5,443 nucleotides of DNA from positions 1-5,443 of the forward strand of contig CANPNN010000100.1 in assembly GCA_947575475.1 (NCBI GenBank), written 5' to 3'. Each line of letters opens with the position of its first letter. Position 1 is the stretch's first letter. The notes beneath the pieces were generated by a model. It was not told the origin of the DNA and searched no databases. It was given only the letters and a program-made list of their open reading frames with translations. Positions 1-5,443 of the stretch are shown here, in pieces. Source of the stretch: an uncultured Pseudoflavonifractor sp. (lineage in GTDB: Bacteria; Bacillota_A; Clostridia; Oscillospirales; Oscillospiraceae). A program made the translations under genes and the position numbers.

Positions 1-208
<208 letters not shown>

Positions 209-225
209 GAGAGAGGGGGAGACCC

Positions 226-414
226 ATGGATAAGAAACTGCGGGTGATCCTGGAAAACTGTCCCCAGAGCCACCCCTGTCCCTCGGTACAGGTCTGTCCG
301 GTAGGGGCCTTGGCCCAGGAGGGATTCCACGCCCCTACCGTGGATCATGACAAATGCATCCGCTGCGGAAAGTGCGCCAATTTCTGCCCCAAGCGGGCTT
401 TGGTACTGGAATAA
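226..414 (+). CDS. Small seven-cysteine 4Fe-4S ferredoxin-like protein
   Basis: The gene encodes a 62-residue, probably cytoplasmic iron-sulfur protein with no signal peptide or membrane segment. The C-terminal half has a complete 4Fe-4S signature, C44-X2-C47-X2-C50-X3-C54-Pro. The N-terminal half has a non-standard set, C12-X5-C18-X5-C24-Pro, and C24 starts the CPVGAL stretch typical of the end of a ferredoxin motif. It therefore resembles a two-repeat bacterial ferredoxin with a rearranged first motif and seven cysteines instead of eight. The likely role is electron transfer or an accessory Fe-S function; the partner cannot be told from context. The ATG at 226 follows a purine-rich AGGGGGAG (214-221). 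It lies 17 bases after lysS and is closed by a hairpin at 430-459, so it is probably the last gene of the lysS transcript. Similar short proteins with an NCPQ-H-CP start are, from memory, common in clostridia. Confidence 0.85.
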   Translation: MDKKLRVILENCPQSHPCPSVQVCPVGALAQEGFHAPTVDHDKCIRCGKCANFCPKRALVLE

Positions 415-429
415 AAGCAAAAACCTGAC

Positions 430-462
430 GGCATACCGGCGGCCCTCCGCCGGTATGCCTTT
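430..462 (+). terminator. Probable Rho-independent terminator or attenuator after the ferredoxin gene
   Basis: A perfect 13-bp inverted repeat, GGCATACCGGCGG (430-442) and CCGCCGGTATGCC (447-459), encloses a 4-base loop, CCCT. It begins 15 bases after the ferredoxin stop codon. The arm is GC-rich (10 of 13) and is followed by TTT, then GCCCTTATT, so the U-tract is short and interrupted. On the opposite strand the hairpin is followed, after six bases, by a T-rich stretch (complement of the A-rich 415-425), so some bidirectional function is possible. Position and stem strength support termination of lysS-ferredoxin transcripts; the weak tail leaves room for read-through into ktrB. Confidence 0.65.
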
Positions 463-483
463 GCCCTTATTCGGCGGACCGGG

Positions 484-492
484 AAAGGAGGT
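484..492 (+). promoter_or_regulatory. Ribosome binding site that supports the TTG start of ktrB
   Basis: AAAGGAGGT is close to a perfect Shine-Dalgarno sequence and sits 6 bases before TTG at 499. No ATG occurs in frame until residue 99 of the protein, which would remove essential pore segments, so the TTG start is well supported. Confidence 0.9.
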
Positions 493-498
493 CATACC

Positions 499-1881
499 TT
501 GCTGGCAGCTATCACACAGTTTATCCGGGATCGGTTTATCCGCTCCCGGCGGCTCAACGCAACCCGGCTGGTGGCCGGGTCCTTCGCCGTTATCATTCTG
601 GTGGGGACCCTTTTGCTGGCTCTGCCCATCTCAGCCCGTTCCGGGGAGAGCCAGGGCCTGTTTACCGCCTTCTTTACCGCCACCTCGGCCACCTGTGTCA
701 CCGGGCTTGTGGTGACCGACACCTTTCTCACCTGGTCTCCCTTTGGGCAGGGGGTGATCCTCCTTCTCATCCAGTTGGGGGGTCTGGGGTTCATGACGGT
801 GATCACCCTCATCTCCCTGGCGGCCCACAGGCGCATCGGGCTGTCTGAGCGGCTCATCATGATGTCCACTCTGAACCTGAACGACCTGGACGGGGTGGTG
901 CGGGTGGTTCGTCACGCTCTCATGGGCACCGCATTTTTTGAACTTTTGGGGGCGGCTGTGCTGTCCCTTCGGATGATCCCCAAGTACGGCTTTTTCCAGG
1001 GAGTGTGGCATGCCCTTTTCCATGCGGTATCCGCCTTCTGTAATGCGGGCTTTGACCTCCAGGGAGGGGACACCGGCCCCTTCTCCAGCCTGGTGGGGTT
1101 CCAGAACGACCCCCTGACCCTTTTCACCACCGCCGCCTTGGTCATCATCGGCGGTTTGGGCTTTTTTGTGTGGGAGGACTGGCTGGAGCACCGCCATTGG
1201 AAAAAACTGACTCTGTATAGCCGCCTGGTGCTGACCCTGACGGCGGCCCTCATCTTGGGCGGGGCCCTCTTCTTCCTGGGGGCGGAGTGGGCCAACCCCG
1301 GCACCCTGGGTCCCATGGGGGTGGGAGAGAAATGCCTCAACGCCTTCTTCCAGTCCGCCACTCTCCGGACGGCGGGCTTCAATGTGATCGACCAGGGGGC
1401 CATGACCGACAACTCCATCGTGATGAGCTGTATCCTCATGCTCATTGGCGGCTCCTCCGGCTCTACCGCCGGAGGGATGAAGACGGTGACGGTGTGGGTG
1501 CTGGTGATGGTGGTCATCACCGGCCTTCGCGGCCGGGAGAGCATCGTCTACCGGGAGCGGACCCTGCCTCTGCGCCGGGCTATGAATGCGGTGACCCTGT
1601 TTCTCATGGTGACCTTCCTCTTTGTGACAGGTTCCATGTTGATCTCCCTGACCCATGAGGCCACCTTCCTTCAGGCTGCTTTTGAGACGGCCTCAGCCTT
1701 GGGGACGGTGGGACTCACCACAGGTATCACCCCTCTCCTGGCCCGGCCGGCCCAGGGACTGCTGGCGGCGCTGATGTATACCGGGCGGGTGGGGATCCTG
1801 TCCTTCTCCATCGCCTTTTTGAACCGGCAGAAGGACAGCCTGCATATGAAATATCCTGACTTCAACATTATGGTTGGCTGA
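499..1881 (+). CDS. ktrB: Potassium uptake membrane subunit, TrkH/KtrB family
   Basis: This 460-residue polytopic membrane protein is the ion-conducting subunit of a Ktr-type K+ (possibly Na+-stimulated) uptake system. Four membrane-pore-membrane repeats can be followed by their selectivity-filter loops: TCVTG (65-69), CNAGF (181-185), RTAGF (290-294) and GTVGL (402-406). The filter glycines G69, G184, G293 and G405 are all present. The glycine/serine-rich GGSSGSTAGGMKT (317-329) matches the intramembrane gating loop of the third repeat. R430, in YTGRVG of the last helix, matches the Arg that stabilises that loop in characterised TrkH/KtrB proteins. The length and the short tail ending in IMVG fit KtrB better than the longer proteobacterial TrkH. 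Translation starts at TTG, with AAAGGAGGT 6 bases upstream. The regulatory subunit ktrA follows after 16 bases, so a KtrB dimer on a KtrA ring is expected in the cytoplasmic membrane. I saw no signs of damage or transfer. Confidence 0.95.
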   Translation: MLAAITQFIRDRFIRSRRLNATRLVAGSFAVIILVGTLLLALPISARSGESQGLFTAFFTATSATCVTGLVVTDTFLTWSPFGQGVILLLIQLGGLGFMTVITLISLAAHRRIGLSERLIMMSTLNLNDLDGVVRVVRHALMGTAFFELLGAAVLSLRMIPKYGFFQGVWHALFHAVSAFCNAGFDLQGGDTGPFSSLVGFQNDPLTLFTTAALVIIGGLGFFVWEDWLEHRHWKKLTLYSRLVLTLTAALILGGALFFLGAEWANPGTLGPMGVGEKCLNAFFQSATLRTAGFNVIDQGAMTDNSIVMSCILMLIGGSSGSTAGGMKTVTVWVLVMVVITGLRGRESIVYRERTLPLRRAMNAVTLFLMVTFLFVTGSMLISLTHEATFLQAAFETASALGTVGLTTGITPLLARPAQGLLAALMYTGRVGILSFSIAFLNRQKDSLHMKYPDFNIMVG

Positions 1882-1889
1882 AAGGAGAG
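1881..1889 (+). promoter_or_regulatory. Ribosome binding site that decides the ktrA start
   Basis: AAAGGAGAG begins on the last base of the ktrB stop codon and lies 8 bases before ATG at 1898. An in-frame TTG at 1874 lies upstream of this site, inside ktrB, and has no site of its own. Starting at 1898 places the Rossmann fold directly at the N terminus, as is normal for KtrA. Confidence 0.88.
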
Positions 1890-1897
1890 TGGCGAAG

Positions 1898-2557
1898 ATG
1901 AAGACTTTCGTTGTGATCGGTCTGGGCCGTTTTGGCACCGCCATTGCCCGGGAACTGTCTGCGCTGGGCCATGAGGTCCTGGCTATGGATCTGGCGGAGG
2001 ACAAGGTCCAGCGGGTGGCCGACAAGGTGACCCATGCTGTGGTGGGAGACGCCCGGGATATCAATGTCCTCAAGGCTCTGGGGGTACGGAACTTTGACTG
2101 CGCCGTGGTAGCTATGGGCAGCGATGTGGGCAACTCCGCCCTCGTCACGCTGAATTTGAAGGAGCTGGGCCTCCGGCAGGTGGTCTGCAAGGCCCAGAGC
2201 CATGTGCACCAGCGGGTTTTGGCGAGGATCGGAGCCGACCGGGTCATCTTTCCGGAGCATGAGATGGGAGTGAAGCTGGCCCAGGGACTCTCCTCCTCCA
2301 GTGTACTCAACTTCATTGAGTTTTCCGAGGATTACGGCATTGTGGAGCTTTTGGTCCCCAAGTCCTGGGTGGGAAAGACCATCCGGGAATTGGACGTGCG
2401 GAACGCCTTCCACGTGAATATCATTGCGGTCCGGAAGGCGGACAAGCCCAGCTCGCTGGATGTAGCCCCCGGAGCCGCTTGCATTTTGGAGGCGGGGGAT
2501 AATGTGGTGGCGGTGGGCCGGAGCGAGGACATCAACCGCCTTCACGAGGTGGGCTGA
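1898..2557 (+). CDS. ktrA: Potassium uptake regulatory subunit, RCK-domain protein KtrA/TrkA
   Basis: This 219-residue soluble protein is the nucleotide-sensing gate of the KtrB channel and is expected to form an octameric ring on the cytoplasmic face of the membrane. The RCK_N Rossmann domain covers about residues 1-130. It shows the dinucleotide-binding loop GLGRFG (8-13) and an acidic residue ending the second strand, D31. E120, in the IFPEHEMG stretch, lies where KtrA proteins carry a conserved acidic residue near the nucleotide phosphates. A single RCK_C (TrkA-C) domain covers about 138-217; in Gram-positive KtrA this domain is known to bind cyclic di-AMP, though binding cannot be read from this sequence alone. 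One RCK_N plus one RCK_C and about 220 residues is the KtrA layout, unlike the duplicated proteobacterial TrkA of about 450 residues. ATG 1898 is chosen over TTG 1874 because of the ribosome binding site between them. The next gene's ATG abuts its stop codon. Confidence 0.94.
   Translation: MKTFVVIGLGRFGTAIARELSALGHEVLAMDLAEDKVQRVADKVTHAVVGDARDINVLKALGVRNFDCAVVAMGSDVGNSALVTLNLKELGLRQVVCKAQSHVHQRVLARIGADRVIFPEHEMGVKLAQGLSSSSVLNFIEFSEDYGIVELLVPKSWVGKTIRELDVRNAFHVNIIAVRKADKPSSLDVAPGAACILEAGDNVVAVGRSEDINRLHEVG
2546..2550 (+). promoter_or_regulatory. Ribosome binding site for the methyltransferase, inside the ktrA 3' end
   Basis: GAGGT, within the last codons of ktrA, lies 7 bases before ATG at 2558. 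The ktrA TGA (2555-2557) and this ATG are directly adjacent, an arrangement that suits translational coupling. Confidence 0.7.
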
Positions 2558-3319
2558 ATGGAATGCATCACCAGCCGCCAGAATCCGCTGTTTCAGAAAC
2601 TCCGAAAGCTGAATGGCTCCAGCGCCTTCCGCCGCCAGCAGGGCCTTTTTGTGTGCGAGGGCCCCAAGCTGCTGGAGGAGGCGGTCAAGTGGGGGGCGGA
2701 TATACAGATAGCGGTAAAAACTCCTGCCTTTTCCCTTCCGCGGGGCCTTTCCTGCCGGATGGTGGAGACCCCGGAGGCTGTGTTGGACTCCATTGCGGAT
2801 ACCGAGACCCCCCAAGGGGTGGTCTTCGCCTGCGCCCTGCCAGACGCCATCCTGCCCGAGAGGCTGCCCCGGGGCCGCTATCTGGTGCTGGACGGGGTCC
2901 AGGACCCGGGCAACCTGGGGACCGTCTGGCGGACTGCCGACGCCTTCGGAGCGGCGGGGCTCATTCTGACGGGGTCCTGCGCCGATCCCTTTGGGCCAAA
3001 GGCGGTCCGGGCCTCTATGGGGGCCTGCTTCCGCCTTCCCGTGTGGCGGGGGGAGCGGCGGGCCGTGAAGGAGCTGTTGGCGGCTTCGGGTATCCCGCTC
3101 TACGCCACCGCTCTGCGGCAGGATACGGAGGATGTGCGGGAGACGGACCTGTCCCGGGCCGCCGTGGCCATCGGCAGTGAGGGGAGAGGGATCTCGGAGG
3201 AGTTGCTCTTCCTATGTGAAAAGAGTCTGAAAATCCCTATGGCCGATCGTTGTGAATCCCTTAACGCCGCCGTGGCGGCAGCCGTGGTCCTTTGGGAGGG
3301 ATGCCGGAGCGGAAGGTAA
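2558..3319 (+). CDS. TrmH/SpoU-family RNA 2'-O-methyltransferase
   Basis: This 253-residue cytoplasmic enzyme is predicted to move a methyl group from S-adenosylmethionine to a ribose 2'-hydroxyl in rRNA or tRNA. The N-terminal part carries a SpoU-type substrate-binding region, with FVCEGPKLLEEA at 31-42. The C-terminal SPOUT (knotted) domain shows all three family motifs. Motif 1 is LDGVQDPGNLGTVWRTADAFG's region at about 111-131, with N119 and the catalytic-type R125. Motif 2 is AIGSEGRGIS (204-213). Motif 3 is IPMADRCESLNAAVAAAVVL (226-245), with E233, S234 and N236. The length is normal for the YsgA/RlmB-like group, but the target nucleotide cannot be assigned, so no symbol is given. It begins directly at the end of ktrA and precedes dprA by 39 bases, so it looks like an operon member. 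In other genomes such genes often sit near translation genes; the link to potassium uptake here is probably only co-transcription. Confidence 0.92.
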   Translation: MECITSRQNPLFQKLRKLNGSSAFRRQQGLFVCEGPKLLEEAVKWGADIQIAVKTPAFSLPRGLSCRMVETPEAVLDSIADTETPQGVVFACALPDAILPERLPRGRYLVLDGVQDPGNLGTVWRTADAFGAAGLILTGSCADPFGPKAVRASMGACFRLPVWRGERRAVKELLAASGIPLYATALRQDTEDVRETDLSRAAVAIGSEGRGISEELLFLCEKSLKIPMADRCESLNAAVAAAVVLWEGCRSGR

Positions 3320-3341
3320 GAGCGCCCGGCGTATGCCTGTG

Positions 3342-3349
3342 AAAGGAGG
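3342..3349 (+). promoter_or_regulatory. Ribosome binding site that decides the dprA start
   Basis: AAAGGAGG lies 9 bases before ATG at 3359. An in-frame TTG at 3353 would leave only 3 bases, too close for efficient initiation, so the ATG is preferred. Confidence 0.85.
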
Positions 3350-3358
3350 CCCTTGCAT

Positions 3359-4579
3359 ATGGCAAACCTGAAATATTTTCTCTGGCTCACCCAGCGGAAA
3401 GGCTTTCAGCCGGGGGAGGCCTCGGCCTTGCTCTCCCGGTTCGGGACCCCTGAGGCGGTCTATTTTGCTCAGAGGGAGGAGTATGAGCTGCTGGGCCTGT
3501 CCGGGATGAAAATAGAGGCCCTGACGGATAAAGACCTGGGCGGCGCGGAGAAGATATTGGAGGATTGCGACCGCCTGGGGGTCCACATCATGACCATCCA
3601 GGACGCCGACTACCCCGAGCGGCTGGGACAGATCTATGACCCGCCCTGCGTCCTGTACTGGGCGGGAAAGCCCCTCAATGTGGACGACCGGCTCACCATC
3701 GGCGTGGTGGGGACCCGGAAAAGCTCTCCCTATGGAGAGGGGCTGGCGGGACAGTTGGGCCTGGAGCTGGCCCGGGCCGGAGCCGTGCTGGTCTCCGGCA
3801 TGGCGGAGGGCATCGACTCCATGGGGCTCCGGGGAGCGCTGAAGGGAGGAGGCTCTGTCATCAGCGTACTGGCCGGCGGCCTGGATGTGGTCTATCCCAA
3901 ACGGAACCGCTGGCTCTACCGGGACGTGGTGACCGCAGGCACCCTGGTCAGCGAGTACCCGCCGGGGACCGAACATGCCGGACGTCATTTCCCTGTCCGC
4001 AACCGGATCATCACCGGCCTTTCCATGGGGGTGGCGGTGGTGGAGGCCGGTATTCCCAGCGGCGCCCTGATCAGCGCCCGTCACGCTCTGGAGCAGAACC
4101 GGGAGGTCTTCGCCTTCCCCGGTCCGGTGGGGGCGCTCTCCAGCCTGGGGACCAACGAGCTGATTCAGAATGGGGAGGCCAAGCTGGTCCGGTCTGCAGC
4201 CGATATCATCGTGGAATTCCAGCATCTTTTTCCCGGCAAAGTCCGCACCCCGCCGCCTATGGAGGAGGGAGAGACGGCCCAGCGTCTGGAGGGACTGGCT
4301 TCAGCGGCCCCTGTGGTGGAAAAAGAGACAAAACAGGTTGACAAAGGCCCCCAGCGGGCATATATTTCTCTAACAGATGATCCGGAGGCCTTTACCGATG
4401 ACGAGCGGGACATCCTCCTGGCCATCCAGCGGCGGGACCTGACGGTGGACGATATTTCGGAGGCGGCCCAGATCCCCGCCCGCCGGGTCCTCTCAGCCCT
4501 TACCATGCTCCAGCTTCGGGGCCTGGTGGAGGAGCGGCCCGGGAAACGTTTTTTTGCCGCTGTCATCTTGACAGCCTGA
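3359..4579 (+). CDS. dprA: DNA-processing protein DprA (Smf)
   Basis: This 406-residue cytoplasmic protein is predicted to bind incoming single-stranded DNA and load RecA on it during natural transformation; it is also kept widely in bacteria not known to be competent. An N-terminal helical region with helix-hairpin-helix character (about 1-75, including [10 protein letters not shown]) is followed by the Rossmann-like DprA core (about 78-290). Core motifs seen are [10 protein letters not shown] (117-126), VSGMAEGID (145-153), [12 protein letters not shown] (172-183), SEYPPGTE (198-205), [12 protein letters not shown] (211-222), VVEAGIPSG (227-235) and the FAFPGP loop (251-256). A charged, Pro/Glu-rich linker (about 293-342) leads to a winged-helix domain (about 343-404), present in many but not all DprA proteins. 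Odd point: the usual GID-x-x-A-H loop reads GIDSMGL, so the conserved His is L157, and the preceding basic residue is E150. It sits 39 bases after the methyltransferase and 52 before topA, the dprA-topA order common in Firmicutes. Confidence 0.95.
   Translation: MANLKYFLWLTQRKGFQPGEASALLSRFGTPEAVYFAQREEYELLGLSGMKIEALTDKDLGGAEKILEDCDRLGVHIMTIQDADYPERLGQIYDPPCVLYWAGKPLNVDDRLTIGVVGTRKSSPYGEGLAGQLGLELARAGAVLVSGMAEGIDSMGLRGALKGGGSVISVLAGGLDVVYPKRNRWLYRDVVTAGTLVSEYPPGTEHAGRHFPVRNRIITGLSMGVAVVEAGIPSGALISARHALEQNREVFAFPGPVGALSSLGTNELIQNGEAKLVRSAADIIVEFQHLFPGKVRTPPPMEEGETAQRLEGLASAAPVVEKETKQVDKGPQRAYISLTDDPEAFTDDERDILLAIQRRDLTVDDISEAAQIPARRVLSALTMLQLRGLVEERPGKRFFAAVILTA
4338..4366 (+). promoter_or_regulatory. 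Candidate intragenic sigma-A promoter inside dprA
   Basis: A perfect -35 hexamer TTGACA (4338-4343) is followed by a 17-base spacer and TATATT (4361-4366, one mismatch to TATAAT). Initiation would be near 4373. It falls in the DprA linker coding region, where the sequence is locally less GC-rich than its surroundings. No well-placed ribosome binding site and start for a shortened DprA follows, so any transcript would mainly feed topA with a leader of about 260 bases. It could be chance; no activity can be shown from sequence alone. Confidence 0.45.
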
Positions 4580-4597
4580 GCCTTTTTGGGCTATGAT
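4568..4597 (+). promoter_or_regulatory. Probable sigma-A promoter of topA, overlapping the dprA 3' end
   Basis: TTGACA (4568-4573) encodes part of the last codons of dprA. It is followed by an 18-base spacer and TATGAT (4592-4597, one mismatch to consensus). A start point near 4604-4606 would give a leader of about 27 bases before the GTG of topA, containing its ribosome binding site. The position in the only gap before topA makes this more credible than a chance match. Confidence 0.72.
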
Positions 4598-4617
4598 TGC
4601 AACACATCATTTTTCCT

Positions 4618-4624
4618 CGGAGGT
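4618..4624 (+). promoter_or_regulatory. Ribosome binding site that decides the topA GTG start
   Basis: CGGAGGT lies 7 bases before GTG at 4632. An in-frame ATG at 4593 would add 13 residues, but it has no ribosome binding site and sits inside the predicted -10 box, so the GTG is preferred. Confidence 0.82.
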
Positions 4625-4631
4625 TACACCA

Positions 4632-5443
4632 GTGGCAGCATCGACGAAAAATAGCTTAGTAATAGTGGAATCCCCCGCCAAGGCTAAGACCATCACCAAG
4701 TATCTTGGCCCCGGCTATGAGGTGAAGGCCTCCATGGGCCACATCCGGGACCTGCCTAAGAGCAAGATCGGGGTGGACGTGGACAGGGACTTTGCCGTGG
4801 ACTATCAGCCCATCGCGGGGAAAGAGGACATCATCAAGGACCTGAAAAGGGCGGCGAAGAAGAGCGACTACGTCTACCTCGCCACCGACCCTGACCGGGA
4901 GGGGGAGGCCATCTCCTGGCACCTGAAGGAGCTTCTGGATCTGCCTGATGACACCACCTTCCGGGTCACCTTCAACGAGATCACCAAAAAGGTGGTCAAC
5001 GAGTCCATCGCCGCTCCCCGGCAGATCGACATGGACCTGGTGGACGCCCAGCAGGCGAGAAGGGTGCTGGACCGGGTGGTGGGGTATCAGATCTCCCCCT
5101 TCCTGTGGAAGAAGATCAAGCGGGGCCTGTCCGCCGGCCGGGTCCAGTCTGTGGCCACAAGGCTTGTCTGCGAGCGGGAGGAGGAGATCAAGGCCTTCCA
5201 GCCGGAGGAATATTGGTCTCTGGACGCAGACCTGGAGCGGGTAAAACCCAACGTGGGCAAGTTCACCGCCCAGTTTTATGGAAAGGAAAAAAAGCTGGAT
5301 CTCCACAGCGAAGCGGAGGTCAACGCCGTCATGGAGGCGGTGCGGGCCGGTTCCTTCGCCGTGACCGGGGTCAAGGAGCAGGAGAAGACCCGGAACCCGG
5401 CCCCTCCCTTCACCACCTCCACCCTCCAGCAGGAGGCCAGCCG
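4632..5443 (+). CDS. topA: DNA topoisomerase I (type IA), N-terminal part (3' truncated by window)
   Basis: The first 270 codons of topoisomerase I are present and open to the window end. The enzyme relaxes negative supercoils by cutting one strand through a 5'-phosphotyrosine link. The TOPRIM domain (about 8-135) contains [12 protein letters not shown] (10-21), whose E13 is the catalytic Glu. It also contains the metal-binding [13 protein letters not shown] (86-98), with D86, D88 and E90. [12 protein letters not shown] (36-47) is the usual loop after the first motif. The following DNA-binding region shows FNEIT (114-118), [15 protein letters not shown] (138-152) and [13 protein letters not shown] (166-178). 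The visible part ends in [12 protein letters not shown], just before where the active-site Tyr region is expected, so that Tyr and any C-terminal zinc fingers lie outside. GTG is chosen as start because of CGGAGGT upstream; the first Met is residue 35, too late to preserve the fold. It follows dprA and probably has its own promoter at 4568-4597. Confidence 0.96.
   Translation, partial: MAASTKNSLVIVESPAKAKTITKYLGPGYEVKASMGHIRDLPKSKIGVDVDRDFAVDYQPIAGKEDIIKDLKRAAKKSDYVYLATDPDREGEAISWHLKELLDLPDDTTFRVTFNEITKKVVNESIAAPRQIDMDLVDAQQARRVLDRVVGYQISPFLWKKIKRGLSAGRVQSVATRLVCEREEEIKAFQPEEYWSLDADLERVKPNVGKFTAQFYGKEKKLDLHSEAEVNAVMEAVRAGSFAVTGVKEQEKTRNPAPPFTTSTLQQEAS

Noticed and set aside
347..715. Open frame on the + strand running from the ferredoxin gene across the hairpin into ktrB
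   Set aside because: Proline- and tryptophan-rich product without motifs; it crosses the terminator hairpin and overlaps two real genes in another frame.
1308..1327. G-rich tracts in ktrB as a possible G-quadruplex
   Set aside because: Only three close G-tracts of three or more are present; a fourth is missing at suitable distance, and the runs reflect Gly codons in a GC-rich gene.
1455..1474. Inverted repeat CTCCGGC / GCCGGAG inside ktrB
   Set aside because: It encodes the conserved Gly/Ser gating loop (GSSGSTAGG), so the symmetry follows from the codons. It has no T-run and no gene boundary.
631..1656. Long open frame on the - strand (341 codons) across ktrB
   Set aside because: Its product is rich in His, Gly, Pro and Gln and shows no recognisable motif. 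It is fully explained as a shadow of the GC-rich ktrB codons.
2479..2503. Possible promoter TTGCAT / GATAAT near the end of ktrA
   Set aside because: The spacer is only 13 bases, outside the working range, and both hexamers have mismatches.
1868..2815. Long open frame on the - strand (315 codons) across ktrA and the methyltransferase
   Set aside because: It spans two well-supported + strand genes, has no ribosome binding site worth noting and no family-like motifs. Same codon-bias shadow effect.
3212..4225. Long open frame on the - strand (337 codons) across dprA
   Set aside because: It overlaps a full-length DprA with all core motifs; its composition is low-complexity and typical of antisense frames in GC-rich DNA.
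4593..4614. Possible terminator ATGAT / ATCAT followed by TTTT between dprA and topA
   Set aside because: The stem is only 5 bp and mostly A/T with an 8-base loop, too weak to stop transcription; it also overlaps the predicted topA -10 box.

Overview
The window is a gene-dense, roughly 60% GC (by eye) chromosomal segment. All genes lie on the + strand and are separated by short gaps with strong AAAGGAGG-type ribosome binding sites. Gene content, order (dprA followed by topA) and protein style point to a Gram-positive Firmicute. A GC-rich gut clostridium of the Oscillospiraceae type (Flavonifractor or Pseudoflavonifractor-like) is the best guess; this rests on inference, with no marker gene in view.

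Region 1 (1-414) holds the 3' end of lysS (class II lysyl-tRNA synthetase) and, 17 bases downstream, a 62-residue seven-cysteine ferredoxin-like protein. A 13-bp perfect GC-rich hairpin (430-459) follows and probably ends or attenuates this transcript. Region 2 (499-2557) is a two-gene potassium uptake system: ktrB (TrkH/KtrB membrane subunit, TTG start) and ktrA (cytoplasmic RCK regulatory subunit), 16 bases apart. Region 3 (2558-3319) is a TrmH/SpoU-family RNA 2'-O-methyltransferase whose ATG directly abuts the ktrA stop codon. Region 4 (3359-4579) is dprA, the ssDNA-binding RecA loader of natural transformation. Region 5 (4632 to the window end) is the 5' part of topA, DNA topoisomerase I, starting at GTG.

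ktrB-ktrA-methyltransferase-dprA look like one transcription unit from their spacing. topA probably has its own promoter: a near-consensus sigma-A site (TTGACA, 18-nt spacer, TATGAT) overlaps the last codons of dprA. A second near-consensus site (TTGACA, 17 nt, TATATT) lies inside dprA, in the linker before its C-terminal winged helix. I saw no convincing promoter directly upstream of ktrB.

This is mostly a conserved housekeeping region. I found no mobile element, CRISPR array, tRNA, rRNA or new multi-gene defence system. The points most worth a second look are the cysteine layout of the small ferredoxin, the tandem promoter candidates before topA, the hairpin-only leader of ktrB, and the altered DprA signature loop.
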